A stretch of DNA of 64,000 bases, taken from the NCBI GenBank assembly GCA_003508835.1, contig PUFA01000210.1:1926501-1990500 (forward strand), given 5' to 3'. The translations under genes were made by a program, and so were the position numbers. Under the pieces are notes generated by a model. That model saw nothing but the letters and a program-made list of their open reading frames with translations, was not told the origin of the DNA and made no database searches. Shown piece after piece: positions 22,785 through 34,690 of this stretch (position 1 is the stretch's first letter; each line of letters starts with the position of its first letter). This DNA is from Eonycteris spelaea (lineage: Eukaryota; Chordata; Mammalia; Chiroptera; Pteropodidae).

Positions 22785-23045
22785 ACAAAGATTGAGTACT
22801 GGCCGTGTGCAAGGTAACAACAGAATCGGTCCCTCTCACTTCCACAGTGATCAATGCTGATGTTGTCTGTCCACGAGTTTATTAGTATGTGTGCACGCAG
22901 ACGGTCGTTTTCTCCTGTTGATGTTCATGACCGCGCTGTGGGACGGGCAGAGAAGGCCTCATCCTTCCCATTTTACAGATGAGGAAACTACTGTCCAGAG
23001 AGGAAGGTCACACACTAGTAAATGGCAGAGCCAAGATTTAACTAA
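22785..23045 (-). repeat. MIR SINE, near full length
   Basis: CCATTTTACAGATGAGGAAA, 'gtccagagaggaaggtcacac' and 'agtaaatggcagagccaagatt' are strong reverse MIR core phrases, and 'attgagtactggccgtgtgc' at 22790 is the expected 3' end. The middle (about 22830-22935) is poorly matched. Confidence 0.7.
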
Positions 23046-23056
23046 GGGGTGTGTGC

Positions 23057-23475
23057 CTGTTTTAACAGTTTTATTCAGGTATCATTAGCATATAATAAAC
23101 GGCACATCTTTAAAGTGTAAAATTTGATGAATTTTGACACGTGTTGACCCATGAAGCCATCACCACAATCAAGGTTATGAATATTTCCTTCTCCCCACAC
23201 TACTACCCCAAAAAGTTTTCTCTAGCCCCTTTGTCATGGCCCTCTTTTGCCTTCCCCCGTGCAGGCAACTATGCAATCTGCTTTCTGTTTCTAAAAATGA
23301 GTCTGCTTCTTCTAGTACTTTATATATAAATGGAATCACATACTCCTGTTTGGCTCACTTCCTTCACTTAGCATAACTATTTTGAGATTCATCTATGCCG
23401 TTGTATATACCAGTAGTTCATTCTTTTCTACTGCTGAGGTGTACTCTATTGTATGAATGTACCACAATTTGTTTT
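23057..23475 (-). mobile_element. L1 LINE 3' end, reverse strand
   Basis: Reading the minus strand, the segment begins in the last ORF2 codons (plus-strand 'tgaggtgtactctattgtatgaatgtaccacaatttg' is the complement of the L1 'acaatggaatactactcagc' type end) and runs through an L1 3'UTR, ending at plus-strand TTTTATTCAGGTATCATTAG. The adjoining 'ccatgaagccatcaccacaatcaagg' is characteristic of old mammalian L1 3' ends. It is 5'-truncated and non-functional. Confidence 0.75.
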
Positions 23476-26400
23476 GTTTTGATGCCCAATGATTTTTTTT
23501 TAACTGCTCCTCTTAGGAAAAAGAAAAATTTTAAAAAGGTCAATTTCCTCTACACCTTCCACAACTGTAGATGATGATAACTCGTCTTGTTTCTCAAATA
23601 TTTCCTAATTGGATGGGCAAACCTGTTAGAAGCTGCATCAGGACTTCCGAGCACAGCATCTCGAGTAGGTTTTACGGGGACCTGCGCATCGAGATGACAG
23701 CTTCTTTGCGTGTAGACAAGAACTCACAAAGGCATAAACAACAGAGAGCTTTGGAAAAATGATGAGAGCAATTTAGGAGTGGATAATTAGATATCTTTTG
23801 CCGGGTGTTTGGGAAATTAAATTAGCTTCTTTTTTGGGGGGGGGATTACTTCATAAAAAAATATTGCTGTGACCAATTATTTTTCTAATAGTCTTCGCCT
23901 TTCTTCTTTGCGTATCCAAGGAAGTGGCACTTTCAGCCCTTAGCTGTGGCAGCCAATCATAGCATATAATTGCATTCACTGAATAAATTGTCAGTGTCAT
24001 GAATAATAAAATTAGTTTAAATAAACCCCCAGCCACAATCACAAATAAGTATCTGGTGGAGGATCCTACATTCTTTCGTTTTAGGGGAAAGGGTCAGTGT
24101 AATCTCTGTAGTTAAATTCTTGAATTAAAATGAAGGTATAATTATTAGAGAGGGCAGGGCTTGAGGAGAAAACTGAGGGGGGGTGGGAGGAGGATGATGT
24201 GTGGTGCTCAGCAGGTTCATGAAACAGAATCGGCCTCTTCACTGAGGAGCCTTCAGAGAGTACCTAGTAGCTACATTGGGCAGCCCTGAACAGCAAATGA
24301 TGGCCAAGAAAGGGTTTGCGCTGGCCATCCCAGAGGGCAAGCACTCACTTGCCCAGTGCCCTCAGCCTGTCTGTGGGAGGAGTCTAGAGGGAAAAGTATG
24401 ACACCCAAATACTGAGCACTCATTTAGTGTTCCTCCTGTAACCCTCTCCATATGTTATCCAGCAGCCCCAATCTTGTTCTGAAAACTCCATGCACAGGCC
24501 TGGCACTTTGATTATCCAATGTCCTGGCCAATTTTCAACTGAATCTCATGATGAGGTTTCCCCTTTTGCAGTGATTGACCCCTGAGTTTCCTACTCCCTG
24601 GCTGGAGACAAGGATGCCTTGAAGGGCATTCTAGAAGTCGCTGCTCACCTTCTGTTGGACACTGAGTGCACATCCTGGCAAAGGGCTTTAGGGAGTTCAT
24701 TTCGATGGCCAACAAGTTTCTATCAGCTGCTGTCTTCTCTTACAGGCTCTGATCAAAAATCTCTGCCTCCTTTAGATGTTACCAAAGTTGCTGGGCTGAG
24801 TATAGAGACAGTGAGCAGACTGCTGAACTCCGAGTGCCTCTCAGGCCTCAGCTCCCTCTCTTGGGCAAGGCCAGGCTCATCAGCATCACCGCAGTGGCCA
24901 GCCTGTGTTCTGTGCCCTCCCCGTGTCCACCTGACGACTTGCCTTAGTACTGCTTCTCTTTGGGTCACGTGATTTCTCAAAACACAATCCTTTCAACCCG
25001 ACCTCAGTTCTCTGACAGAGTCAATTCTCAGGTTGATTCTCGCCCCTCTGTCCCCCACTTGCCTTATTACATTTCTGAGCCCACTCTGCTGACTTTAATG
25101 AGGTTTATTGTTTGTGCTTAGTAATTTTCAAAGCCCCATCACCCTCTTTGAGTTCATCCTTAGATCTTCAGCCTGCCAAAGAGGTGGGCTTTTGAAGCTG
25201 CCTTCATTAATTCAGTACCTAGCTTCTGCATTTAACCGCACATGGGTTTGAAGTGTACATAAGCCACAGTGGAAACATCTGAGAAGCGTCCCAAGATACT
25301 GCAAATTATAAAGGGCGATTAGAAAATGGCATGGCGCTCTACCTTCTCCTGCCTTAGAACTTTATTCCTTATATCAAAAAGATCCTGGGAAATCAAAATG
25401 TCACTGTCTGACTCTGATAGTGACTTCCCAGAGTTTCAGACATCTGTGGAACAAAGATTTAATTTTAATTATCAGCAGCTCCAGTTTTCTTCTTCGTCTT
25501 CTTCTTTTTTAATCTTCAGCTATTGTAAAGGACAAGGGAGCTGGGAGGAAGGACGGAAGAGGAGGAAGAGGGAGGTGAGGTAGCCGTGCCTTTAGAGGCC
25601 TGCGTCGTGGCTGCCTGTGACAGGGTCCGCCTTGCTATGTGGAGAAACTCTGGGCTGCAGTGTGGGGTGCTCCAGCTGCGAGTCTGCCACGTTGGCACTA
25701 ACAGTGTCAGGCAGACACATGGCAGTAGCCTGTCCCCTCGAAGCCACGTGGCCTGACAATCAAGGCAAATGCATACATAGATTCCAGAAATCACAGAGGG
25801 AACCGAACTTCTGAAATCTGGGCTGACCAGCTGAGTCAAAGAAGAATGGCTCCCAAGACCTGCTCTCCCTAGAGCCACGGCAGGGGTGGAAGTCACATCA
25901 GAGCCACACAACAGGCAACACACCACCACCCCAGGGAAGTCTCAGTTCTCCCTGAAAGGTACAGAGCAGCATGGTGCTTGGGCAAAAGAACCTTATCCAA
26001 GGAAACCTAAGAATACCTGCAGAACAAGGCTAGGATTCAATGTCCTTCAGGAAGTCCCCTATTCTGGGGTCTAAGCCTTTGCCAACTTTAGAGCAGCTGG
26101 TGCTCTTCCCTTTGCCTGGACTCAGGAGGCTTGAATTCCAGTGGTGGGCGGGCTGGTGTCCGGGGGCTGCTCCGGGAAGGCACAGAGCCTCCCGGGTCCT
26201 CGATGGCCATTCAGTGATTTTCTAGTTTTAGCAGTGGACGCTTTTTCTTTTCCAGATGAAATTGTGCATGTAAACGCAATATTTAAAATAGCTAAGCAGG
26301 GCTGCCCCCACAGAAGGAGGTCCCTGCCCACTGTGCTTCTCTTTGTTCCTCTCCTACCCCCTGCGGCGGCAGAGGCTGAAGGACCTCGGAGGACCCCTAG

Positions 26401-26511
26401 CCCTCCTCAGAACCCAACATGTAAACAAAGCTCTAAGCTATCTTTACAACTGCTTCTGGCTCTAAAATTTTATGATGTGATTTTAATCTGTACCATTTAG
26501 GATATACTCGC
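23476..26511. other. Unique stretch with scattered homopolymer tracts
   Basis: It includes T6G9 at 23830-23844, a G-run at 24177-24183, and a TTC-rich tract at 25486-25510. 25420-25490 contains 'tttaattttaattatcagc'-type homeodomain-like AT motifs. 26140-26230 is GC-rich with a pyrimidine-AG (TTTTCTTTTCCAG, about 26244-26256) resembling a 3' splice site, but no exon could be built. Frames reach 137 codons (25516-25929, minus) without domains. Confidence 0.4.
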
Positions 26512-26572
26512 GGTGGGGCGGGGGGGGGAGACACTGAGAGAGGCACAAGTGACTTTTTTGCGGGGGGGGGAG
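26512..26572 (+). repeat. Paired G-tracts
   Basis: GGTGGGGCGGGGGGGGGAG (about 26511-26529) and a second G9 run (26562-26570) lie within 60 bp. Enough guanine runs are present for an intramolecular G-quadruplex on the plus strand. Confidence 0.7.
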
Positions 26573-27289
26573 GAATCAGCTATCATTTATCCTTAAGGAG
26601 GAAAAAAAATAACGACAACCCTGAAAAATGATTTCTCTTTCATAACCTATTATGAATGCTGAGCACAGCTGAAAGCAAGGCACAACTCTGTGTGTGTGTG
26701 TGGTGTGTGTGTGTGTCTAGTGGGTGGTACAGTTGGAGGATCAACCTTTTTTACTATTTTTGGTTTTGTTTGGAGTAGCAGGGTGAAGACAGACTGTGAC
26801 CCGACCTGAGTTTTGTGTCCCTGGTACTGTGATCATTGATAGTTCAAGATGGTTAAAGGGCCATGTGTTTCCTTACATTCCTATGTGTGTGCACATGGTA
26901 CACTGGGCTTCCTGGAGAGCAATCTGGAGCAAGAGACTCCAGCAGAGTGGATCTCGTGGACCACCTTCTGCTGGACCCAGAGCGCTGCCCATTGTCCTGG
27001 CAGCTGGGGTGGCCTGGGATGGTGCCGAGTGTTCTAATGGCCTGTGGGATACAAGTTCACTGCATGCCTCCACAGCTGTTTTCATGCTGGGGATGGATGT
27101 TGGTACCATAATAATTTCCATCTATTGTTTGGTATCCCTGCATTCACATTAGAGAAGTATAGGAGAAGAACAGTGTTCTCAGGAGAAAATTTCAGTATTT
27201 AGGATTCATACAAATAAATACACTGACTGCCCATGCTTCCCCTACTTCCCTCCAACCACTCACAATAATTCAGATAACACCTTTCAAAT
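26573..27289. other. Unique sequence with a TG tract
   Basis: Contains the TG microsatellite at 26688-26716. Frames of 62-118 codons in three phases overlap at 26796-27152 on both strands; no domain is recognised in any. Confidence 0.45.
26688..26716 (+). repeat. (TG)n microsatellite, interrupted
   Basis: About 14 TG units with one extra G at 26703. Confidence 0.95.
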
Positions 27290-27640
27290 GGCTCATCTCC
27301 TATAATTTCACTTCCTTTAAAAATGGTGATGGGTTATATCTGATGCCCCAGAACGTCCATCATGCATTTATTTTATACAGCTCAGTGCTAGGCAGCAATT
27401 AGCTAACGCAACACTAATTAGGTTTTACAATGTAATATGTGTCCCTCTAAACTTAAGTCATAGCATTTTAAGCTTCTAATGATTGCAAGGTCATTTTGCT
27501 ATTCTACATAATAGGAGGGATGCTAATGAGTGCATTTGGTATGCACAAGATGCCCCTGTTTCCTCTTGGGGCTTATTAGCATTTATTGGGGACACTTTAC
27601 TTAATTTGTTGCTGAACTTATGCCTTAAACAGAGCCAATG
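27290..27640. promoter_or_regulatory. Candidate conserved noncoding block E
   Basis: The block holds CAATTAG (about 27396), ACTAATTAGG (27413-27422), an octamer-type ATGCTAAT (27520-27527) and 'cttattagcatttattggg'. It is repeat-free and CpG-poor, a composition often seen in developmental enhancers bound by homeodomain and POU factors. Function is inferred. Confidence 0.3.
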
Positions 27641-28164
27641 AACCAGATACCTGAAAGGCTAGAAGTTTTAGACTGTAGTAGAATCGACTCTTTCCGAGTC
27701 CTGGCTATCTGAGTTATTATGAGATAACGATTTGTTTTTCCCTGGACTCAGAAGCTTCACATCCTCTTCGTCCAATCATCTCAGCTGGCCAACATTCAAT
27801 TCCCACCTCCAAATGCACTTAAAGTTGTTCCTTCTCACTAAGAAAAAATGTTATGTTGTTAAACTAGGTATGTTACAAATAATCTTAACATTCATAGTTC
27901 CATGTTTCAATCATGCTGCCAGGATATCGTGTATATATTTTGGATTCAGTTTCTATTTAATAGACTGGAAGCTCTCAGGAAGGCATAGCAAAATATATTT
28001 CTATGGCTGACATGCCTAAATCACCATGTCTGGGGCAGCTTCATAAGATGATGATGGGGTTTTGAGAGACACTGGGAATCAGGTTTCCTGCCTTCCTTCC
28101 AAGAGAGTGGAAGGAAGCAATGAGTTGAAGGATATATATGCAAACTAGAGAAAGCTAGTTTGTT
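27641..28164. other. Unique sequence with two perfect hairpins
   Basis: Two perfect inverted repeats lie 24 bp apart: CTTCCTTCC/GGAAGGAAG with an 8-nt loop (28092-28117) and CAAACTAG/CTAGTTTG with a 6-nt loop (28141-28162). Confidence 0.55.
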
Positions 28165-28620
28165 TAAATTTATTTATTCACTTGGTAAGTATTTGTCCCA
28201 GTGTGGGAATATAGTGATGAAGAGGTATGATGCTATCCTCGCAAGCTTGCATTCCAGTGTGGGGAGACCATAGCAAACAGCTAATTCCCCAAGAGATTCT
28301 TTATTTTTAATCATGTTAAGTGAAATAAAGAGGAGCAGGGTGTAATGAAAGAAGAGTCTTCTCATCTTCTCAGTTGGGTGCAGGGGATTTCTTGAGGAAC
28401 TGATACTTCAGATGAGCTCTGAGGGATGAGTAGAAATTATTAGACAAATGGGGAGGGAAGGGTATTCTAGGGGAAAGAGTGGCATGTGTGAGGGTCCCGG
28501 GGCAGAAAATAGGAAAAAGCTAAAAGAACAAGAGGAGGATGCCACTGGATGAGGCTGTGCAGTCAGGCTGGATGGGGCATGGAGAGCTCTGTAGTTCATC
28601 CCCTTGCCCTGATTATTTTT
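28165..28620 (-). repeat. L2 LINE fragment, reverse strand
   Basis: 'tttatttattcacttggtaagtatttg', 'gcttgcattccagtg', 'gatgagctctgagggatgagtagaaattatt' and 'gaaagagtggcatgtgtgag' reproduce in order the reverse complement of the L2 3' kilobase (consensus phrases cattcaacaaatatttattg, gcttacattctagtg, acctgaaggatgag, gaacagcatgtgcaaag). Confidence 0.7.
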
Positions 28621-28984
28621 TTTGACCAGTTATCAGAGAAGAACCCTTGAACTTTCTAGGTACTAAAGTGGGAGTCATTTTACCCACTGAGTGGCATCAT
28701 TCCAAATGTGCTCTGTCTTCTCTGGGGATGTGCAGGGTGCAGGACTCGAAAGTACCTTGCAAGGATTGACAGGTCAGCACGGAAAAGACCGAGCTTCCAA
28801 GAAAGTAACTCACAGGAAGAGATACTCCAAAATTGCAGCTTGTGACCATTCCTAGTGCTTCCATGATATCTGCCACCCAACAAGAGCTTCCTTCTTGTGG
28901 TAGGAAGAAGGGAGAGGGGGATGGAAGGGAGGAATGAAGGGAAGGAAGGAACTGCCACAGCAACGATCTCTGGTAAATCCTTGG

Positions 28985-29120
28985 AATGGTCCTGCCATTT
29001 AAGGAAACCAAAGGCCAGATCACGAAAGAGAGAGATTAGTCCAAGGTCTCAGAATGAGCAAGGGACTAAGTTATGACTTTTTTGGTTACCAAAAGCCAGT
29101 GTGAATAGACCACTAGGTTC
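28985..29120 (-). repeat. Possible MIR fragment
   Basis: CATTTAAGGAAACCAAAGGC and 'gagattagtccaaggtctcag' may be degraded MIR core phrases on the reverse strand. Confidence 0.35.
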
Positions 29121-31029
29121 TTCAGCCTCTGGAACATGTAGGGGCTGGACATTGGTTCTGTCAGTTCCCTAAGCCTCCATTTTATTGCTGTCCTGAGCCG
29201 GATGCAGACCTTATCCTATCAGGAGCCACAGTGGCCACACGATCCATTGGCAGGCTGCCTCAGACCCCAGGCAGTAAACATGGCTTGCAGCACACACATC
29301 ATATGACATAAAGTGAAGGAACCGCAGTGGCTTTGTCACTAGAGCAAATGGCACATTCTCATAGCCAGATAATGCAGAAATAAAGTGTATTTGTAATAGA
29401 CAACAAAAGGATTATCCTCCATTCATTTCAAAGCACCCTTCATTCCACTCAGGGATTACATTTCTCTTTACTTATCTTGCAAATAGTTTTTTGATTCTTG
29501 TTTTTTTTTTTTTTTTTTTTTTTTTTTTCCCCCTGAAGAGCACATGCATGGCTTATGGCAAATATAAAATGTAGCTGGGCCTCTTAAAGGCAAGGCCTCC
29601 ATTAATCACAGAGAAGTCGTTCTTCAGGACATTCTAAGTCCTCTAATTTACTGCTAGGTGGATGGGTATCCAAGAAACTATCCCCATATCATCCAATGCA
29701 GAGCTGCCTCTGCTTGTCTAGGAAGAGGAACATGATCCCTGACAAACAACAGCATCTCAGAGCAAACAGAGCTGGTCAGGAGGCTTCTCCAAGTCCTCCC
29801 AGCATCAGCCATTGGGCTCTGAGGTATGTTTTAAGGCTCCCCTTGATATCCCTTCCAAGGCACCCATGACCTTCACGGACCACTGACAGACATGCTTTTT
29901 AAAGACTCTCCTACTTTTTTGCTTGGAATGAAGAAAATATAAAACCTAAAGAGCAGGCAGAAGTGATGGTGTCCCCAGTGGGTGGGATAATGGCACAAAT
30001 GCCCTGGACAACTGTAGAGAATGTGGGGCTAATCCATGGGTTTCTATTCCCACCTTTCAGCATATGGGAGACTGAGTGAACTGACTGAGACTTTAATGCC
30101 ACCAAGACTTCCGGTCGTCGCATCACTCTGGCAGTCTCTGACACTTGGGTAGGCACCCTCACCATATGTTTTGTCTCTACAATTATTAGCCTCCTTAGGT
30201 CTTATCTGCACATTTTCTCTTTCCTTTTTATTGTTTACACAATTAGCCCCAGTCACATGTAACCACATACTCCGCACACGGTGGATAATTTAATAAGCAC
30301 TGCCAGGGCTTTTGTTTATTGCTTCTGACTCCTTCCATTTGTTCCTCTAAGACTTCGTGGTCACAGGACACTAGGAGAAGTGAAGAAGTAGCAGTAGTGG
30401 GTAACGGGTTCCAAGAGCTTTTCTTGTGCTGAACTCCTCCCCACCCCCAAGCATGCTGCCTCAACCTCCTTCTTCCCTGTTCTTGCAACTATCCAAGTTA
30501 TCAACATAAGAAAAATCTCATGAATATGTACTACAAACAGCTCTACACCTAAAACAAACCCCCTGGCCAGACTAGATCCAAGGAGCACTGGTGGCCCCAT
30601 CGGGAGGAGCAGTGATTTGTCACCAGATCAACAAGGTTAGGGTGGAGTCTGCTGAGTGTTCTCAGGTGGGTGGATCCCAAAATGAAGAGCTCAGTCTTGG
30701 AATGTGAAGGGACGGCACACAGTTCAGAATAAGCAAGTGTTCAAACTTTCATAGAAAATTAAAAGCCTTCTCCAAGTGTTCTCTTACTTTTGGAAAAAAT
30801 AACAAACGATTGTGTAATTCACCTGTCTATCATGAGCTTTAGACCTCTGTCACTCACCTGCCACGCTCCTAACCAACCCCACTCCCCACCTGACTGCCAG
30901 GAAAGGAGAGTGAACCCCTGCTTCCACAGAGGGTTAAATTCACAGCCTTCTCCTGTCTGTTTATAACAGGACCATTAAGATATTTTTATCTCTCCTCTCT
31001 CTGTGTTGCACAATACCACATCAAAAATA
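29121..31029. other. Unique sequence with a T28 run
   Basis: A 28-nt T run lies at 29501-29528 with no AATAAA on the minus strand within the next 40 nt, so a retrocopy tail is not supported. Frames of 77-84 codons at 29911-30600 on the minus strand have no domains. Confidence 0.45.
29501..29528 (+). repeat. T28 homopolymer
   Basis: Uninterrupted thymine run followed by C6. True length is uncertain from sequencing. Confidence 0.95.
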
Positions 31030-31330
31030 CATTTGCAGTGGAGCTTATTTTCCGAAGATGGATAATTTGGTTAAATCTCTTCCACTTTGATTTCGTCTCT
31101 AGTTTCAGACAAGCGGCAGTACAACATGCCGCCGTGAAAGCCCATTTTATTCTCATGAAAAAGAACTTAATGACCCTCTGATACACATCTGATCCTCCGA
31201 TAAGATGGCACTTGTGGACGCCTTTGACGGAAATGTTAGACCCAGGGAGTCTGCACTTATCCACTGTCGTGTGCCACCTACAGCTGCAGCTGGGACTGGG
31301 GAGAACGTGTAACTGTCCCCACGTGAGAAG
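31030..31330. promoter_or_regulatory. Candidate conserved noncoding block F
   Basis: Repeat-free block with about ten CpGs (for example ATGCCGCCGTGAAAG around 31129-31143, 'gatcctccgataag', 'ttgacggaaatg', 'cactgtcgtgtgcc') in an otherwise CpG-depleted neighbourhood. Retained CpG suggests selection or hypomethylation, an inference. A 145-codon minus-strand frame (30986-31423) crosses it without a recognised domain. Confidence 0.27.
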
Positions 31331-31539
31331 GGGGAGGAGATGCTCGGGTTGTCCAAGCTCATCCCACTGTGTTGATTCCCTGAATTCCCGGAGAACTGGC
31401 ATTGTCATGATGAAGCCTGCCATTCACATAGGTGGGATGTTTGAACAAAGCATTTCCAGGTCATGTTTGCCCTGGCTCTAGTCTCTGATGCCACTCCTTC
31501 CTATTCTATGGACAGCTGAGAATACAGATTTAGCATCAA

Positions 31540-32230
31540 AGTTATTAGGAATGAGAGAAATGAAAATAACAGTAAAATACTACTTTGCCCCAATTAGCAA
31601 AAATCAAAAAAAGTGTAGAATAAGGATTAGTGAGTGTATGGGGAAACTGGAACCCCTAGGAGCTAGTAGTGAGAATGTAAACTGGTCAGTTTTTAAAGAA
31701 TACACCTGACAGTACTTAGTGAAATTATATTTCCTATGTCTCAGAAATCTTGTCTGGTGGTATGAATGCCGGAATTTTGGAACAGGTTTATGGAAATGGA
31801 AAATGAAATTAGAAGCAATCTAGAGATCCATCAAAAGGGAGTGGGTATATAAAATTTTGTAAATGTGTCAATTAGAAACAATAACTGGTTAAATACCTAA
31901 CAGTATGGATAATTCTTAAAATCAGAGTTGAATGGAAAGTGAAATAAAATTTCATATGTAGCACAATGTCAATTAGGTAAATTAAAATTACACATATAGA
32001 AATGCTATTTATATTATCTACATATTCAGACATATATCAAATGTAGAATAGTTACTTAGGGATGGAAGAGAAATAGGAGTGAGGACCAGGGATAAAGGTG
32101 TCATATAGAGAAGAGAGTTCTTAGATGGGCGATAATGTGCCACAAGCTGAGAAATATGATCGACCCAAGTCTTTGCAGCTTATATTTAATTTAAAAAATA
32201 GCACATAATTTAGAACGCAAAATAAATACC
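31540..32230 (+). mobile_element. Ancient L1 (L1M/HAL1-type) 3' fragment
   Basis: The phrase order is that of the L1 ORF2 end and 3'UTR: 'tactactttgcccc', 'tatggggaaactggaacccc', 'gagaatgtaaactgg', 'atctagagatccatcaaaaggg', 'tggataattcttaaaatcag', then an AT-rich trailer. Frames are broken throughout. It is much more diverged than the L1 at 40162-41412. Confidence 0.65.
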
Positions 32231-33399
32231 AACAAAAATGATGATTCTGATGGTTACTATCCAGGCTACCCTTTCCAACTGTTCTTTGAACTTACTTGTC
32301 CTGTAAATCTGGAGGGTTTGCTATAAGATGAGGGGATTCAGAAGCAGATGGAAAATCTCTCCCATTCCTGAGCTCCCTATGACTGCAGGTAATAAAGACT
32401 AACCGAGGTGGAAAGTCAATTAGAGTCAATTAAAAAACTAACTGACCTGTCAGGATAGGAAAAAACGAACAAATAAAAAAACACAGAAAAACAAAACAAC
32501 AACAACAACAAAAACCCAAGATGCACTACAATCTTGTAGATGGAGATTTCCTATATATATGGTTCTAATTTGGGAAGTGCATTGACTTTTTGACTTGAGT
32601 ATAATGATCATCCAGAGATGCTGACCAAAACAGGAGCCTGTCTGAATTCTCTGCAGCCCTTCACTCCTTGTAGACAAGAAGATATCTAGAAGTGGATGGA
32701 GGTCATTAAAGTCGTTTGCACTTGTAAAATGTGACCCAGTAACCATTAAACACAAAAATCTCTGATCATAGCAGTAAAAAAAGTCACTTGTCCTAACTGA
32801 CAAAAGAAAGGAAGGAACTGACAGTTAGATGTGGGGTGATGATAAGTTTCCTGTCCTGGGAACTATAATGGTACCTATTTTTCTCCCACCACATAGCCAA
32901 TTTGCAAGACTATCCTGGAAGACAAAACTTCTTCAAAGGTGGATTACCCTTAAACCTTTGGAAAGCCACACCATTCTCACCAACTAGCATATCCGACCAG
33001 CTGAATCCTGGGGCTGAGGTTCTGGAAGTAGCCATAGTGAAAGCCTTAAGAAGCAAATGGGCTGAATAGGAGGATCAATTAAGCTCAGGGCTAGCAAAGC
33101 AGCTGTTTGAAAGTTCCATACACTTGAACATATCATTTAGTTCACAAGTGATTTCCAAATGTATCCCAAAGTGTGTCATGAAGGTATAGTGATTGAGTTT
33201 TACATATTATAACAGAAAAAAGTAAGCAAGTAGAGGTCTGATAGAGGTTCTTGACATAGGGCATCTTCTTAGAGACTCTAGAGCTCAAATATCCTTCTAC
33301 AAAGCCAAAACCACTCTTCAGTTAAGCAAATTCACCTGTGGGGGAAGCAACAAATAGTCCTATTAATTGCTTGATGGTTAGTGTTTTGTAAAAGGAATA
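32231..33399. other. Unique sequence with an A-rich tract
   Basis: 32459-32515 is A-rich with (AAC)n units (CAACAACAACAACAAAAAC). It generates valine/leucine/phenylalanine-rich codons at the end of a minus-strand frame at 32450-32803, which is therefore artefactual. Confidence 0.5.
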
Positions 33400-33844
33400 C
33401 AGTCGTACACACTGCCAAATGATGTTTTGGTCAAAGCAGATTGATACGACAGTGGTCCCGTTTAGATTATAATGGAGCGGATAAATTCCTATCACCGTGT
33501 GATGTCTAGCTGTCCTAACATCCTAGTGCAATGCATTACACACATGTTTGTGGTGATGCTGATATAAACAAACTACTGCACTGCCAGTCATATAAAAGTA
33601 CAGCACATACAATTATGCATGGTATGTACTTACCATTATTTTACAATCGCCTACATTATTCAGTACAGTAACATGTTGTATAGGCCTGTAGCCTAGGGGC
33701 AACAGGCTACACCATATAGCCTAAGTTTGTGGTAGACTATACCATCTAGGTTTGTGTAAGTACACTCTATGATGTTCCCACAACGAAGTCACCTAACAAC
33801 ACATTTCTCAGAATGTATTCCTGTCATTAAATGATGCATGGCTG
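33400..33844 (+). mobile_element. Tigger2/MER2-like DNA transposon, internally deleted
   Basis: It starts CAGTCGTACACACTGCC after a TA and ends with the complement of CAGCCATGCATCATTTAATG, imperfect Tigger-type terminal inverted repeats. Internal phrases ('gtggtcccgtttagattataatggag', CTATACCATCTAGGTTTGTG, 'gtacactctatgatgttc') fit the Tigger2/MER2 group. The right flank reads CA instead of TA, so the target dinucleotide has mutated. About 445 bp remain and there is no transposase. Confidence 0.8.
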
Positions 33845-34239
33845 CAGTCAGATGATAGGTCATTTTCCCTACTCTTCAAACCAGTTGATGTGCACAGTGA
33901 GGACACACCCCTAGAGTCAAGGAACTAAATGTGAATGTGTCTGTCCCAATGTGCGTAAACACACAGTTCTCATGTGCCTAATTTATAGCAGCCTAATGCT
34001 AGAACATTATTCCCTTCATTATTCATCACTTGCATTCTTCAAACCAGCGACCTCTTCATCACCAATGATCAAAGGGAAAGAGAATTCAGTTGAGGTTCAG
34101 AACTACTCAAAGGTTTCCTTGACGGCAGGGTTCTTCCATGTGAGAAATACAGAGAAGTATAGAAATAGAAATGACAAAGAAATACTGCAAGTCTATTGAT
34201 GGCAGCCCAGTAGGAACACATATTCATTTGCCAATAATG
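33845..34239. other. Unique sequence
   Basis: An 82-codon plus-strand frame (33951-34199) has no recognised domain; nothing else was recognised. Confidence 0.4.
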
Positions 34240-34690
34240 CATTCCCACTCCCTTTCCTTCTGCAAAGGGTTAAATAAAAAAGTAATTAAACAATGATTTC
34301 TTTGTAAGTGCTGGACTTCTGAGGCCTGTTTTCTCTGCTGGAAAAAAAAATAGATTTAAGATAATGGCTCTATTCTCCTCAGAATAAATTAAGCTCAGAG
34401 ATAAAGAATTCCATTACTAATGCCTTTCAGCAAAGCCCAGGCATCCTTTAAAGTCAAACTTTAAAGTATAATGTGCCGTGATCTTGTTGAAATTTTTCCT
34501 GTAATGATATTTAAGTGATGGGCAAGGGTATCAATGGTTCAGGCAAAGTATTGATTGTATATCTTCAGGGCTGTTAAGCTCTTTCGGAGTATTCGTTGGA
34601 AGGAATGCATTGCATTTATTTAAAGACACTTTCAAAACAGTTGCAAGTTAAGTCAAGTACCGCTTTGTCTTGAAAGCTATAGGAAAAGAG
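34240..34690. promoter_or_regulatory. Candidate conserved noncoding block G
   Basis: AGTAATTAAACAATGATTTC (34281-34300) places a TAATTA core beside a SOX-like ACAATG. 'aaggaatgcattgcatttatttaaa' (34601 on) offers TEAD-, OCT- and MEF2-like cores, and CTTTAAAGT is repeated at 34446-34454 and 34459-34467. No repeat family was seen. Enhancer function is inferred. Confidence 0.28.

Noticed and set aside
24619..24972. 117-codon plus-strand frame
   Set aside because: No recognised motif and a competing minus-strand frame; no support as an exon.
25516..25929. 137-codon minus-strand frame
   Set aside because: Ser/Pro-rich end comes from a purine-rich tract on the plus strand; no domain.
26244..26256. 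Splice-acceptor-like TTTTCTTTTCCAG
   Set aside because: No downstream frame or donor makes a plausible exon with it.
29501..29528. T28 as the tail of a reverse retrocopy
   Set aside because: No poly(A) signal near the run on the minus strand and no flanking duplication found.
30986..31423. 145-codon minus-strand frame
   Set aside because: No recognisable domain; overlaps other frames on both strands.
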